From Salarchaeum japonicum (GTDB lineage: Archaea > Halobacteriota > Halobacteria > Halobacteriales > Halobacteriaceae), in NCBI RefSeq assembly GCF_020614395.1, contig NZ_CP085324.1:1617564-1681563 (forward strand): a stretch of 64,000 nt of DNA. Reading direction: 5' to 3'. Shown here one piece after another: positions 33,125 through 42,246 of the stretch. A program made the position numbers and the translations under genes. The notes beneath the pieces were generated by a model. That model did no database searches, was not told the DNA's origin, and saw only the letters and a list, made by a program, of their open reading frames with translations. How positions within the stretch are numbered: position 1 is the first letter of the stretch; every line of letters begins with the position of its first letter.

Positions 33125-34501
33125 CTAGTACTGGTACTCGTCCTGGCGGAGCTGGACGTACCCGCCGTTCGCGAACTTCTTCTTCGTCTTCCGATAACTC
33201 CGGTAGAGCTTGAGGCCGTGCACGCCGACGCTCGCGGTCTTCCGACTGATGAGCGACCCGCCCGTGGACTTTTCGAGGATGCGCCGCGTCACGTCGAACG
33301 TCTTGTCCCAGTCGTCGGGGCCGTAGTCCTTCACCACGTCCGCGATGGCGACGTTCCGCAGGAGTTCGTCCCCGATGGCTTCCTTCCACGCCTCGTTGTA
33401 CTCGTGGAGCATGCCCTCGGCGGCGTACTCGCCGGCGAGCGCGCCCGTCCGCATCGCGACGTGGTCGCCGCCCTCGTGGAACGCCGACGTTGTGCCCATC
33501 GCGCCGCCCGCGACCGCGATGTTCGCCTCCGTCGGGGAGTCGATGGGGCGCGTGCTCGAAATCGAATAGGTCTCCGTCCCTTTGGACTTCCCGTACCCCT
33601 CCTCGATGACGGGGAAGTCCTCCTCGATGTCGTACTCGTCGCCGTACACCTCTTCGAGGAGGCGTCGAATGTACTCCTTCCCGGACGGAATCTGGTCGTC
33701 GTCCTCCCGCAGGAGGCGGTACGCCGATTTGTCGAAGTCGTCGATGTCCATCCCGATGGGCATCGTCAGGCCGACGCGCCCGACGTTGTCCCGGTTCGGG
33801 AAGATCCAGGGGTACGCGGTCTCGCCCGGCATCCAGCCCCACCAGAACTTGATGTTGTGCTTCTCGAACACCTCCTCGGGGATCTCCCGGTACTCCTGGT
33901 AGGCGATGTGGTTCACCGTGCGCGGCGACAAGACCTCGGAGGCCGCGCGGTCTTCGGGCAGGTACTGGTCGAGGACGGGCATCGTCACCTGGCGCTGCGG
34001 GCCGTCCGCGAGAATCACGTACTCCGCCTCGACCTCGCTCCCGTCCGCGAGCGTGAGCGTGTGCGACGGCTCGCCCGAGAGATCGGTTTCGACGTTCCGC
34101 ACGCTCGTCCCGACACGGTACTCCGCTCCCGCGTCCTCCGCGCGACTGCGGAGCCAGTCGTCGAGGCGCGCGCGGTGGAACGTGAACCCGAACTCGTCGT
34201 AGGAGGACTCGATGCCCGTCCGGGTCACTTCCACCGTCTCCGACGGCCCGATGAACTCCGCCTTGTCGAGGCGGTGCTGGTAGACGCCCTCGGGCATCGC
34301 CTCGACGTCCAGTTCCGCGATGTCAACCCAGTAGTCGAGGAAGCCCGCGGCGTCCGTCGAATCCGGCCCCAGTTCGGGGCGGTCCGCGCGCGGCACTCCC
34401 TTCTCGAACACCACGGCGTCAGCGCCGTGCTCCGCCGCCGTTCGGGCGGCCGACGACCCCGCCGGCCCGCCGCCGACGACCGCCACGTCCACTCGTTCCA
34501 T
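33125..34501 (-). CDS. geranylgeranyl reductase family flavoprotein
   Basis: A 458-residue FAD enzyme. The dinucleotide fold is VAVVGGGPAGSSAARTA at the N-terminus; YVILADGPQRQ and ANIAVAGGAMGTTSAFHEGG supply the other FAD contacts. The family saturates geranylgeranyl chains in archaeal membrane lipids or in quinone and carotenoid synthesis. The long C-terminal Lys/Tyr-rich tail (KLYRSYRKTKKKF) could bind the membrane. A TATA (CTTTTAAC, near 34525) 25 bases upstream predicts a leaderless message. Which isoprenoid it acts on is not shown. Confidence 0.9.
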   Translation of the reverse strand: MERVDVAVVGGGPAGSSAARTAAEHGADAVVFEKGVPRADRPELGPDSTDAAGFLDYWVDIAELDVEAMPEGVYQHRLDKAEFIGPSETVEVTRTGIESSYDEFGFTFHRARLDDWLRSRAEDAGAEYRVGTSVRNVETDLSGEPSHTLTLADGSEVEAEYVILADGPQRQVTMPVLDQYLPEDRAASEVLSPRTVNHIAYQEYREIPEEVFEKHNIKFWWGWMPGETAYPWIFPNRDNVGRVGLTMPIGMDIDDFDKSAYRLLREDDDQIPSGKEYIRRLLEEVYGDEYDIEEDFPVIEEGYGKSKGTETYSISSTRPIDSPTEANIAVAGGAMGTTSAFHEGGDHVAMRTGALAGEYAAEGMLHEYNEAWKEAIGDELLRNVAIADVVKDYGPDDWDKTFDVTRRILEKSTGGSLISRKTASVGVHGLKLYRSYRKTKKKFANGGYVQLRQDEYQY

Positions 34502-34590
34502 ACTCCGACATTCGGATACGACGTTAAAAGTATTCGAGATTCAACGCAGTCACCGCGGGGTTTACGTGACAGTCCACGAATACACGCTGT

Positions 34591-34788
34591 ATGGACAGAG
34601 GGCGCGCCATCTACCGGTTCGCCGAACTCTACGTCGCGACCCTCGTGTTCGCCGCGCTCCTCACCGCCGGCTGGCTCGCCCTCCCGAACATCGCCGGCGC
34701 GCCCGAGCTCGCCGGCGTCTGGTTCGCCGTCGGCGGGTTCGGCATGCTCGTCCTCCTCCTCATCGTCTTCGGCTACCTCACGCGGTAG
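34591..34788 (+). CDS. small two-helix membrane protein
   Basis: A 65-residue protein with hydrophobic stretches at about 13-30 and 42-62, starting MDRGRAIYRFAELYVATL. Function unknown. It lies between the divergent GGR-like gene and the convergent glutamate dehydrogenase gene; its stop is one base from the dehydrogenase stop. Confidence 0.68.
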   Translation: MDRGRAIYRFAELYVATLVFAALLTAGWLALPNIAGAPELAGVWFAVGGFGMLVLLLIVFGYLTR

Positions 34789-34789
34789 C

Positions 34790-36037
34790 TCACGGGAACA
34801 GCCCGCGGTACTCGTGCGCGCTCGCGACGCGCTCCATCGCGATGGTGTACGCGGCCGTGCGGAGGTCGGGGATGTCCTTCTCGTCGTAGACGCCGACCAT
34901 CTCGTCGAACGCCATCGTCATGCGGTCGCGGAGGTCGTCGTTCACGTCTTCGAGGTCCCAGGAGTACTGCTGGGTGTTCTGCACCCACTCCAGGTAGGAG
35001 ACGATGACGCCGCCGGCGTTCGCGAGGATGTCGGGGACGACGGGCACGTCGCGCTCCACGAGGACGCTGGACGCGTCGAACGTCGTCGGGCCGTTCGCGG
35101 CCTCGATGACCACGTCCGCGCGCAGGTCTTCCGCGACGTCGGTGGTGATGACGTCCTCGATGGCGGCGGGGATGAGGGCGTTCACGTCGAGGCGGAGGAG
35201 GTCGTCGTTCGTGATGCGCTTTGCGTTCTCGTACTCGGAGAACGTCTTCCCGTCCGCGACGTGCGCGGCCACGTCCTCGATGTCGAGGCCGTCCGGGTCG
35301 TAGATGCCGCCCGTCACGTCGCTGACGGCGACGACGTTCGCGCCGCGTTCGGTGAGGAGCTGGGCGGCGACGCCGCCGACGTTCCCGAAGCCCTGGATGG
35401 CGACGCTCGCGCCCTCCAGGTCGGCGTCGAGATACTGGAACGTCTCCTCGGTGATGATGGTGACGCCGCGACCGGTCGCCTCGACGCGGCCCGCGGTCCC
35501 GCCGACTTCGAGCGGCTTCCCGGTGACGACGTTCGGCACCGCGTACCCCTGGTAGACGGAGTACGTGTCCATTATCCACGCCATCGTCCGCGCGTCCGTG
35601 TTGATGTCGGGCGCGGGGATGTCCATCTCGGGGCCGATCATGCGGCGGATGCCCTCGGTGTAGCGGCGGGTGAGCTGTTCGATTTCGCCGTCGGAGAGCT
35701 CCTTGGGTTCGCAGACGATGCCGCCCTTCGCGCCGCCGAACGGGAGGTCGACGAGCGCGGTCTTCCACGTCATCCAGCCGGCGAGCGCCTCGACCTCGCC
35801 CATGGAGACGCCGGGGTGGTAGCGGATGCCGCCCTTGTAGGGGCCGCGCGAGCTGTCGAACTGACAGCGGTAGCCGTCGTAGACCTCGACGTGGCCGTCG
35901 TCGTGCTCGACGGGGAGGCTGACCTTCTGGGTGCGCTCCGGCGACTTGAGCCGTTCGTAGATGTTGTCGGGGATGTCAACGTACTCGCGGGCGCGATCCA
36001 TCTGCGCCAGCATGTTGTCGAGCGGACTGTCTGCCAT
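34790..36037 (-). CDS. gdhA: glutamate dehydrogenase
   Basis: A 415-residue hexameric-type enzyme interconverting 2-oxoglutarate plus ammonia and glutamate. The substrate-binding GPYKGGIRYHP (about 68-78), catalytic Lys of PFGGAKGGI (about 108) and DIPAPDINTD are all present; the coenzyme fold is VAIQGFGNVGG. It starts MADSPLDNML at ATG 36037, with a TATA (GCCCTTATGG) about 25 bases upstream, hence a leaderless message. Coenzyme preference (NAD or NADP) cannot be read with confidence. Confidence 0.95.
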   Translation of the reverse strand: MADSPLDNMLAQMDRAREYVDIPDNIYERLKSPERTQKVSLPVEHDDGHVEVYDGYRCQFDSSRGPYKGGIRYHPGVSMGEVEALAGWMTWKTALVDLPFGGAKGGIVCEPKELSDGEIEQLTRRYTEGIRRMIGPEMDIPAPDINTDARTMAWIMDTYSVYQGYAVPNVVTGKPLEVGGTAGRVEATGRGVTIITEETFQYLDADLEGASVAIQGFGNVGGVAAQLLTERGANVVAVSDVTGGIYDPDGLDIEDVAAHVADGKTFSEYENAKRITNDDLLRLDVNALIPAAIEDVITTDVAEDLRADVVIEAANGPTTFDASSVLVERDVPVVPDILANAGGVIVSYLEWVQNTQQYSWDLEDVNDDLRDRMTMAFDEMVGVYDEKDIPDLRTAAYTIAMERVASAHEYRGLFP

Positions 36038-36342
36038 GCCGGTAAGGCTTACACGAACCCATAAGGGCATATCGGACCTCCGCCCGGTGTGTGAAGGAGT
36101 GGCGCGGGCGGAGGGTGGTAGACACCGTGCCTCTGGTGGCGCGGCGACCGAACCCATCCACGCGGCCGTCCGCGACACCGGGGGGGTGTTCCGCGGCGAC
36201 CGCGTCCGGTCAGCGCGCCACGAGTACTCGGAGGGGCGGGCGGACGTTATAGGGTCGTGATTGTCGAACACCGTTCAGACCGTTTACCGGCCGTGAACGG
36301 TCGCCCGACAGGACTTTGACCGCCCGCGTCCGTGGTGTTGGT
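36038..36342. other. 305-base intergenic region
   Basis: Divergent promoters of glutamate dehydrogenase and GDPD. The dehydrogenase TATA lies near 36062. The middle is GC-rich without a supported ORF. Before GDPD there are three ACCGTT copies, described separately. Confidence 0.5.
36270..36301 (+). promoter_or_regulatory. ACCGTT repeat cluster before the GDPD gene
   Basis: ACCGTTCA at 36270-36277 and TGAACGGT at 36294-36301 form a perfect eight-base inverted repeat, and a further ACCGTT lies at 36279. Two direct copies nine bases apart plus one inverted copy, 42 bases before the start codon, look like a multi-site operator. Confidence 0.45.
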
Positions 36343-37065
36343 ATGTTCGGTCGCGCCCTCGGAACGGTCGTCGAGCAGGCGCTCGACGCGCTCCCGGGAC
36401 CGGCGGCGCGCGGCGTCCGCCTCGTCGCCCACCGGGGGTTCGCGAGCGTCAACCCCGAGAACACAACGCACGCGGTGACGCGAACCGCCGGCGCGGACGC
36501 GGTGGAGGTGGACGTGCGACGCGCGTCCTCGGGCGAGGTCGTGGTGTGCCACGACGCGACCGTCGATAGAGTCACGGACGGCACGGGCCGCGTCGAACGC
36601 CTGAGCGCGGGCGAACTCGGCGCGCTGTCCGTGCACGACAGCGGCGCGGGCGTCCCGACGCTCGCCGCCCTCCTGGACGCCGTGCCCGAGCGCGTGGCCG
36701 TGAACGTCGAACTGAAGGAGCGCGGCCTCGGGAGCGACGTGGACGCCGCCGCCGACCGCGTCGAGAACGACGTGTGGGTGTCCGCGTTCGACCCGGTCGC
36801 GCTCCGGGACTCCTCGCTCCCGCGCGCGCTCCTCTTCGACCGCAACCCCCGGGAGAACCTCGCTATCGCGGACGAACTCGACTGCACGGCGGTTCACCCG
36901 AGCGTCGCGCTCTGCCTCGGCACGCGCACCGTCCGGCGGGCGCACGCGCGCGGGTTCGACGTGAACGCGTGGACCGTGGACGCCCCCGGGGTCGCGTGGG
37001 CGCTCGCCCGCCGGGGGGTGGACGGCGTCATCGCCGACCGCCCGACCGTCGTGCGTCAACCCTAA
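36343..37065 (+). CDS. glycerophosphodiester phosphodiesterase
   Basis: A 240-residue TIM-barrel enzyme. LVAHRGFASVNPENT (about 27-41) holds the catalytic His and Asn-Thr region, and DAVEVDVRRASSGEVVVCHDATVDR the metal-binding Glu, Asp and second His. C-terminal VNAWTVDAPG and GVDGVIADRP are typical. It releases glycerol phosphate from phosphodiesters. The start is ATG 36343. The next gene follows after 25 bases. Confidence 0.92.
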   Translation: MFGRALGTVVEQALDALPGPAARGVRLVAHRGFASVNPENTTHAVTRTAGADAVEVDVRRASSGEVVVCHDATVDRVTDGTGRVERLSAGELGALSVHDSGAGVPTLAALLDAVPERVAVNVELKERGLGSDVDAAADRVENDVWVSAFDPVALRDSSLPRALLFDRNPRENLAIADELDCTAVHPSVALCLGTRTVRRAHARGFDVNAWTVDAPGVAWALARRGVDGVIADRPTVVRQP

Positions 37066-37090
37066 ATCCGGGAATCGCCCACTCCGTGGT

Positions 37091-37840
37091 ATGCGAATCG
37101 AGAACTCGTTCATCGCCGCCGACGGCGTGGGCGAGAAGACGGAACGACGCCTCTGGCGGGACGGCGCGACCCACTGGGACGAGTTCGACCCCGGGATGGT
37201 CGGCGAGAAGACGGGCGAACGCATCCAGTCCTACATCCGGGACGCGCGGCGGGCGCTCGACGACGACGACACCCGCGCGCTCGCCGAAACCCTCCCCTCG
37301 GGCAGTCTGTGGCGGCTGTACGAGAACGTCCGGGACGACGCGGCGTTCTTCGACATCGAGACCACCGGCCTGGACGCGGCGACGAACGACGTGACGACGG
37401 TGAGCGTCCACCGCGGCGGCGACACCACCACGCTCGTGCAGGGCCGCGACCTCACCGCGGACGCGCTCGAACGCGAACTCGGGGACGCGTCGATGGTCGT
37501 CTCGTTCAACGGCAAGCGCTTCGACCAGCCGTTCCTGGAGACGAACTTCGACCTCGACCTCGATGCGCCCCACCTCGACCTGATGTACGTCTGCAAGCGC
37601 CTCGGGCTCTCCGGCGGCCTCAAGGAAATCGAGAACGACCTCGGCGTCGGCCGCGAGGGAGTGGAGGACGTGGACGGCCGGGAGGCCGTGCGTCTCTGGA
37701 AGCGCTACCAGCGACAGGGGGACGACGCCGCGCTCGACCGCCTCGTGACGTACAACCGCCTCGACACGGAGAACCTCCGCGTGATTCTGGACGACGTTTC
37801 GGGTCGCCTGCACGACGACGTGTTCGCGCGCCACGTCTGA
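37091..37840 (+). CDS. RNase H-like (YprB-type) exonuclease
   Basis: A 249-residue protein. Residues 1-60 are helical with a helix-hairpin-helix look (FIAADGVGEKTERRLW). A DnaQ-like exonuclease domain follows with FFDIETTGLD (DxE motif, about 96), VSFNGKRFDQPFLE and TYNRLDTENL carrying the late Asp residues. YprB proteins are predicted 3'-5' nucleases acting on DNA or RNA. It is possibly in an operon with the GDPD gene. Confidence 0.9.
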   Translation: MRIENSFIAADGVGEKTERRLWRDGATHWDEFDPGMVGEKTGERIQSYIRDARRALDDDDTRALAETLPSGSLWRLYENVRDDAAFFDIETTGLDAATNDVTTVSVHRGGDTTTLVQGRDLTADALERELGDASMVVSFNGKRFDQPFLETNFDLDLDAPHLDLMYVCKRLGLSGGLKEIENDLGVGREGVEDVDGREAVRLWKRYQRQGDDAALDRLVTYNRLDTENLRVILDDVSGRLHDDVFARHV

Positions 37841-37903
37841 GCCGATTCCCGGTTCCTGGAACCGACCGCACCCCCCTTACGTTCCGAGAGTATACCGTCG
37901 GGT

Positions 37904-39163
37904 ATGTCTCAGGAACGACGCGGCATCCCGCGCCGGGAGTTCGTGAAGTCCGCGGTCGCCATCGGGGGCGCGTCCGCGCTCGCGGCCTGCCTCGACCGGT
38001 CGCCCGGCCCGATTCCGACGGGTACCGACGACCCCGCGGCGCTCCCGGAGCGCCAGCACGCGTGGAACGGCGCGCTCGCGGTTGACGACGCGGGGAACGC
38101 GCTGAACGCCCGCCACCACGTCCTCCTCCTCCTCGACTACACGGGCGACGGAAAACCCACGGACGCCGACCGCGAGACCGTCGAGGCCGCGCTCCGGTCG
38201 CTCGAACGCGCGTACGAACACAGCAACGAGGGACTCCTGTTCACGCTCGGGTACTCGCGGGCGTACTTCGACCGGTACGACGCCGCGCCCGCGGGCGTCG
38301 ACCTCCCGCGGCCGGAGGCGCTCGCGCCGTTCGAAGACCCCGACGCCGACACGCCGGACGCCGTCCTCCATCTCGCGAGCGACCGCGGGGACGCCCTCCT
38401 CGGCGCGGAGGAAGCGCTCCGCGGGAACCAATCGGAGGCGAACGGCGTCGAGACCACGAGCTGGGAGGGCGTGTTCACGGTCGCGGGCCGCCGCACGGGA
38501 TTCGTCGGGAGCGGCCTCCCCGCCGAACACGACGACGTGTCGGGCGTTCCCGAGGGCGCGGTGGACGAGGACTCGCCGCTCTACATGGGATTCAAGTCCG
38601 GATTCCGGGGCGCGCAGGCGAGCGAAGACCGCGTCACCATCCAGTCCGGGCCGTTCGCGGGCGGCGCGACCCAGCACGCGAGCTACATCGAACTCAACCT
38701 CGACCAGTGGTACGAGCAGGACTCGCGCTACCAGCGCGTCGCGAAGATGTTCTGCCCCGCGCACGCCGAGAACGACCGCGTCGAGGGCGTCGGCGAGAAC
38801 CTCGGGGCGAGCAGCGGCGTCGCGTCCTGCGAAGCGCCCGAGAAAACGGCGCGCGAGCAGGGCGTCGTCGGGCACTCCCAGAAGATGGAGGGCGTGCGCG
38901 AGGACGGGTCGCCCCTCATCCTCCGCCGCGACTTCGACTCGACGGACGGCGGGCGCGCCGGCCTCCACTTCGTCAGCCTCCAGCGCGACATCGGCGAGTT
39001 CGTGGAGACCCGGGAGGCGATGAACGGGACGGACGCCGCCGAGGAGTCCGCGGTCGGCCAGCGAAACAACAACGGGATTCTCCAGTACATGAACGTCGTG
39101 AGTCGCGGGAACTACCTCCTGCCGCCGCGTTCCGAGCGCGCGCTCCCGAGGGCCGAACCGTGA
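37904..39163 (+). CDS. Tat lipoprotein related to DyP-type peroxidases
   Basis: A 419-residue exported protein. The signal has twin Arg (RREFVKS, 10-16) and a lipobox ending at Cys29, so it is lipid-anchored outside. The fold pattern follows DyP/EfeB proteins: HVLLLLDYTGDG at the start and HFVSLQRDIGEFVETREAMNG at the end. The family GxxDG heme-side motif reads GFKSG, with Ser in place of the distal Asp, so peroxidase activity may be changed or lost. Its stop overlaps the GTG start of the P19-like gene, suggesting a two-protein metal or heme system like EfeOB. Confidence 0.75.
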   Translation: MSQERRGIPRREFVKSAVAIGGASALAACLDRSPGPIPTGTDDPAALPERQHAWNGALAVDDAGNALNARHHVLLLLDYTGDGKPTDADRETVEAALRSLERAYEHSNEGLLFTLGYSRAYFDRYDAAPAGVDLPRPEALAPFEDPDADTPDAVLHLASDRGDALLGAEEALRGNQSEANGVETTSWEGVFTVAGRRTGFVGSGLPAEHDDVSGVPEGAVDEDSPLYMGFKSGFRGAQASEDRVTIQSGPFAGGATQHASYIELNLDQWYEQDSRYQRVAKMFCPAHAENDRVEGVGENLGASSGVASCEAPEKTAREQGVVGHSQKMEGVREDGSPLILRRDFDSTDGGRAGLHFVSLQRDIGEFVETREAMNGTDAAEESAVGQRNNNGILQYMNVVSRGNYLLPPRSERALPRAEP

Positions 39164-40224
39164 ACCGCCGTCGCTTCCTCGCGGCCGCCGGCGTCTCGGG
39201 AACCGTGGGGCTCGCGGGCTGTCTGGACGCGCTCGGGTTCGGCCGGCAGTCCTCGCCGTACGCGCCGCCGCTCGTCGAAGACCGGCCCGACGCCGTCTAC
39301 TACCCGACGCACGTCGAGGGGATGAAATCGTTCGGCACCGCGACGGACGGCCCCTACAAGTGCGCGCTGACGTACAGCTACCCGCATCGGTTCTGGCTCC
39401 TCACCAGCAATCCCGACGACCCGACGAACAAGGTCGGAATCAGGAGCGAGGACTCGATGCACGTGATGCCGGTCGTCTGGCACGAGGAGACGGGCGTCGT
39501 CCCGCCCGCGGCGAACCCGAGCGTTGAGTTCGCGCTCGCGGACGGCGACGAGTCCGTGCCGTCGGTGTCGCCGTGGCCGATGCTCTCCCAGCCGATGGGC
39601 GTCCACTTCGGGGACAACGTCGCGCTCCCCCGGAACGGCGACTACACCGCGACCGTCCGCGTCGCGTTCGGCTCCACGAAACGCACCGGCGCGCTCGCGG
39701 ACGCCCCGGACGCCGCCGAGTTCGCGTTCGAGTTCACGTACCTCGCGGAGCGCGTGGACACCATCGCGTACCGGACGCTCGACGACGCGGGCGAGCGCGG
39801 CGCGGTCGAACCCATGCAGATGGACGTCCCGGTGAACCAGCTCGCCCCGCCCGCGGAGCTACCCGGCAGTCTGGTCGGCACGGGAACGAGCGGCGACGCC
39901 GACGTGGCGGTGGTCGTCGCGGACGACGCCGCGCGCTTCGGCGGCCGGGAGTCCGAGCGCTACCTCGCCGTCTCCCCGCGCACGCCCTACAACCGCTTCC
40001 CGCTCCCGCTGGCGTCTGTCTCCGCGACGGCGACCACCGGGGGCGAGACTGTTCACGACGGCCCGCTGACCGCGACGCTCGACCCCGAGCTCGGCTATCA
40101 CTACGGCGCGCCCGTCGCCGACGCGCCCGACGAGGTCGCGGTGTCGTTCGACGCGCCGCCGCAGGTCGCGCGCCACGAGGGCTACGAGACCGCGTTCCTC
40201 GACATGCCCACCGTGTCGGTGTAG
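39160..40224 (+). CDS. Tat lipoprotein resembling P19/Tp34 metal-binding proteins
   Basis: A 354-residue exported protein: RRRFLAA Tat motif, lipobox ending at Cys21. The central domain has SMHVMPVVWHEETG and MGVHFGDNVALPRNGDYTATVRV, which resemble the Met/His metal site and Ig-like fold of P19/Tp34 iron-uptake proteins. A second beta domain fills residues 230-354. It uses GTG 39160, overlapping the stop of the DyP-like gene. Joint action in iron or copper handling is inference. Confidence 0.72.
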   Translation: MNRRRFLAAAGVSGTVGLAGCLDALGFGRQSSPYAPPLVEDRPDAVYYPTHVEGMKSFGTATDGPYKCALTYSYPHRFWLLTSNPDDPTNKVGIRSEDSMHVMPVVWHEETGVVPPAANPSVEFALADGDESVPSVSPWPMLSQPMGVHFGDNVALPRNGDYTATVRVAFGSTKRTGALADAPDAAEFAFEFTYLAERVDTIAYRTLDDAGERGAVEPMQMDVPVNQLAPPAELPGSLVGTGTSGDADVAVVVADDAARFGGRESERYLAVSPRTPYNRFPLPLASVSATATTGGETVHDGPLTATLDPELGYHYGAPVADAPDEVAVSFDAPPQVARHEGYETAFLDMPTVSV

Positions 40225-40263
40225 TTTCAGGGAGTTCAAGCCCTTCGACGCGTACTACTCGAT

Positions 40264-41241
40264 ATGAGCGACGACGACAGCCACGAGCACGTCGTGCCCG
40301 GGTCCGAGGAGGAACTCGACTCGGCGGACGTGCGCGGCTACGACTTCCGCGGCGACTTCGACTTCTTCGAGATGCTCGACTCGTACGAGACCACGGGCTT
40401 CCAGGCCACGCACCTCGCGCAGGCCGTGGACATCGCGCGCGACATGCGCGACGACGACGTGACCACCTACCTCACGCTCACCTCGAACATCGTCTCCTCC
40501 GGCCTGCGAGAGACGGTCGCCTACCTCGTCCGCGAGGGCTTCGTGGACGTCATCATCACCACCTCCGGCTCCATCACCGAGGACGTCATCAAGACCGCGA
40601 AGCCGTTCAAGATGGGCGAGTGGGACGCCGACGAAGCCGAGCTCCGCGAACGCGGCATCAACAGACTCGGGAACATCTTCGTGCCCTCCGACCGGTACGT
40701 CTGGCTGGAGGAGTACCTGAACGACTTCTTCGAGGACTTCTTCGCCGACGAGAAAATCCGCACGCCGACCGAGTTCTCGAAGGAACTCGGGGAGACGCTG
40801 GACGACGAGGACTCCATCCTGAAGAACGCCGCCGACCAGGACGTGCCCATCTTCTGTCCCGCGCTCACCGACGCCGAGGTCGGGAACTTCCTCTACTACT
40901 ACCGGCAGGGCTACGACTCGGAGGTCGGCATCGAGATTCTGGACGACTACGATTCGCTCATCGAACACGGCCTGCTCGCGGAGGAGACCGGTCTCATCGC
41001 GGTCGGCGCGGGCGTTCCGAAGCACCACGCCATCATGACGAACCTCTTCCGCGGCGGCGCAGACCACGCCGTCTACATCTCCACGGGCATGGAGGGCGAC
41101 GGCTCGCTCTCCGGCGCGCCGCCCGAGGAAGCCGTCTCCTGGGGGAAAATCAAGGACGACGACACGAACTACGTCCAGATAGAGGCGGAAGCCACGCTGG
41201 TCTTCCCCCTGCTCGTCGCCGGCGCGTTCAAGCGCGACTAA
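40264..41241 (+). CDS. dys: deoxyhypusine synthase
   Basis: A 325-residue enzyme that transfers the aminobutyl group of spermidine (or agmatine-derived groups in archaea) to aIF5A. Conserved stretches are VTTYLTLTSNIVSSGLRE, TTSGSITEDVIK, the NAD-binding VPIFCPALTDAEVG and AVYISTGMEGDGSLSGA, and the SWGKI segment with the catalytic Lys near 292. It is full length. It follows the P19-like gene by 39 bases, probably by chance. Confidence 0.95.
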   Translation: MSDDDSHEHVVPGSEEELDSADVRGYDFRGDFDFFEMLDSYETTGFQATHLAQAVDIARDMRDDDVTTYLTLTSNIVSSGLRETVAYLVREGFVDVIITTSGSITEDVIKTAKPFKMGEWDADEAELRERGINRLGNIFVPSDRYVWLEEYLNDFFEDFFADEKIRTPTEFSKELGETLDDEDSILKNAADQDVPIFCPALTDAEVGNFLYYYRQGYDSEVGIEILDDYDSLIEHGLLAEETGLIAVGAGVPKHHAIMTNLFRGGADHAVYISTGMEGDGSLSGAPPEEAVSWGKIKDDDTNYVQIEAEATLVFPLLVAGAFKRD

Positions 41242-41346
41242 TCGTGAAAGTGTACTGGACGCCACAGAGCGAGTAGGGGGAGACGCGCACCGGCGACCCA
41301 CAGTATGCGTCGATACATTCGAATACAGTAATAACAATACAAAATA

Positions 41347-41357
41347 ATTTATACTTA
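41347..41357 (+). promoter_or_regulatory. TATA box of the lipoprotein gene
   Basis: TTTATACTTAG lies about 25 bases before ATG 41375 in an 80-base AT-rich stretch that is exceptional for this window. A leaderless message is predicted. Confidence 0.55.
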
Positions 41358-41374
41358 GATACTATTGGTAAAAT

Positions 41375-41806
41375 ATGAACCGGCGCAGTGTACTCGTTGC
41401 AACTGGTGCAGCGACGGCCGGTCTCGTTACCACAAGCGGCTGCCTCAGCCGTTCCAACAAGGATTCTCGTGCGAAATTATGCTTTGTGCGGGTATTCAAC
41501 GAAGACGACCAGCCCCGGACGCTTGAGTTCGCCGTGGAAGCACCCAGCGAAGACGGGGCCGGAACGACAGACGTATTCGTGGACTCCTACGATCTCGAGC
41601 CTGGCTCATTGAGGCGCATAGAGCCAGACGTAGGCGCCAGCGGTCAATACGTAGTTCGAGCCTCCTCCGAAAGCGAGACAGTCCGTGTTTCGTTGTCAGA
41701 GAAGGTGGCTAATGCGGAGGGACAGCCCGAGGGGATCGCGTTGACCTTTCGGATGGTCAGCGGCGACCCCTTACCGTGGGACTGGACGATATTCCCGGAG
41801 TGTTGA
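41375..41806 (+). CDS. Tat lipoprotein of unknown function, foreign-looking
   Basis: A 143-residue exported protein: NRRSVL twin-Arg start and lipobox ending at Cys23, then an Ig-like beta domain (LCFVRVFNEDDQPRTLEFAVEAPS, GQYVVRASSESETVRVSL) and a Cys near the end. Codons are much less GC-biased than in neighbours (frequent AAG, GAA, TTA, GTA), and the upstream DNA is AT-rich, which points to recent acquisition. Similar small lipoproteins are scattered in haloarchaea. Confidence 0.78.
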   Translation: MNRRSVLVATGAATAGLVTTSGCLSRSNKDSRAKLCFVRVFNEDDQPRTLEFAVEAPSEDGAGTTDVFVDSYDLEPGSLRRIEPDVGASGQYVVRASSESETVRVSLSEKVANAEGQPEGIALTFRMVSGDPLPWDWTIFPEC

Positions 41807-41915
41807 CGGCGACACGGGAAGCATAACCAATTCTGTATCGCCGTATTCGGTTTATAGTGCGTAGCGTTTTCGGTGGTGGCGCTCCACGCCCCGGGTGATG
41901 GCTGCGCGACCACCG

Positions 41916-42221
41916 ATGACTGACGACGGGGAGGAACCGGACGCGGTGGCGTTCGGTATCGCGGCGGTGGACGAACACCTCGAGAGTATCGACTGGCCGG
42001 CGACGCCGTCGGAAATCACGGCGGCGACCGGCGACCCGGAGGTTCCGTACGAGGCGAGCGGGCGGACGCTCGCGCTCTCCGAGGCGCTCGACGAGACGGG
42101 CAGAGCGGAGTTCGAGTCACGCCGGGACTTGCTCGACGCCCTGCATCCGGTGTTCGAGGAGCACCGGCAGTCCGCGGGGCCGGGCATCCTCTCGTGGCTC
42201 CGGAACGCCCTGCCGGTTTAA
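41916..42221 (+). CDS. small conserved haloarchaeal protein (DUF5789-like)
   Basis: A 101-residue protein with the run HLESIDWPATPSEI and GDPEVPYEASGRTLALSEAL, a pattern I associate with DUF5789, then a helical C-terminus. No catalytic residues stand out. ATG 41916 (MTDDGEEPD) is preferred; ATG 41898 is seven codons in front in better reach of the TATA-like GTTTATAG near 41850. Confidence 0.7.
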   Translation: MTDDGEEPDAVAFGIAAVDEHLESIDWPATPSEITAATGDPEVPYEASGRTLALSEALDETGRAEFESRRDLLDALHPVFEEHRQSAGPGILSWLRNALPV

Positions 42222-42246
42222 CCGTTCTCGCGTCCTCCACTCTCGT

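Noticed and set aside
32921-36064. 1047-residue plus-strand ORF
   Set aside because: Spans the antisense of the GGR-like gene and glutamate dehydrogenase, crossing gene borders; purely a consequence of GC skew by codon position.
36085-36260. Possible small gene in the glutamate dehydrogenase/GDPD gap
   Set aside because: The open frame has shadow-type composition and no ribosome site or TATA box.
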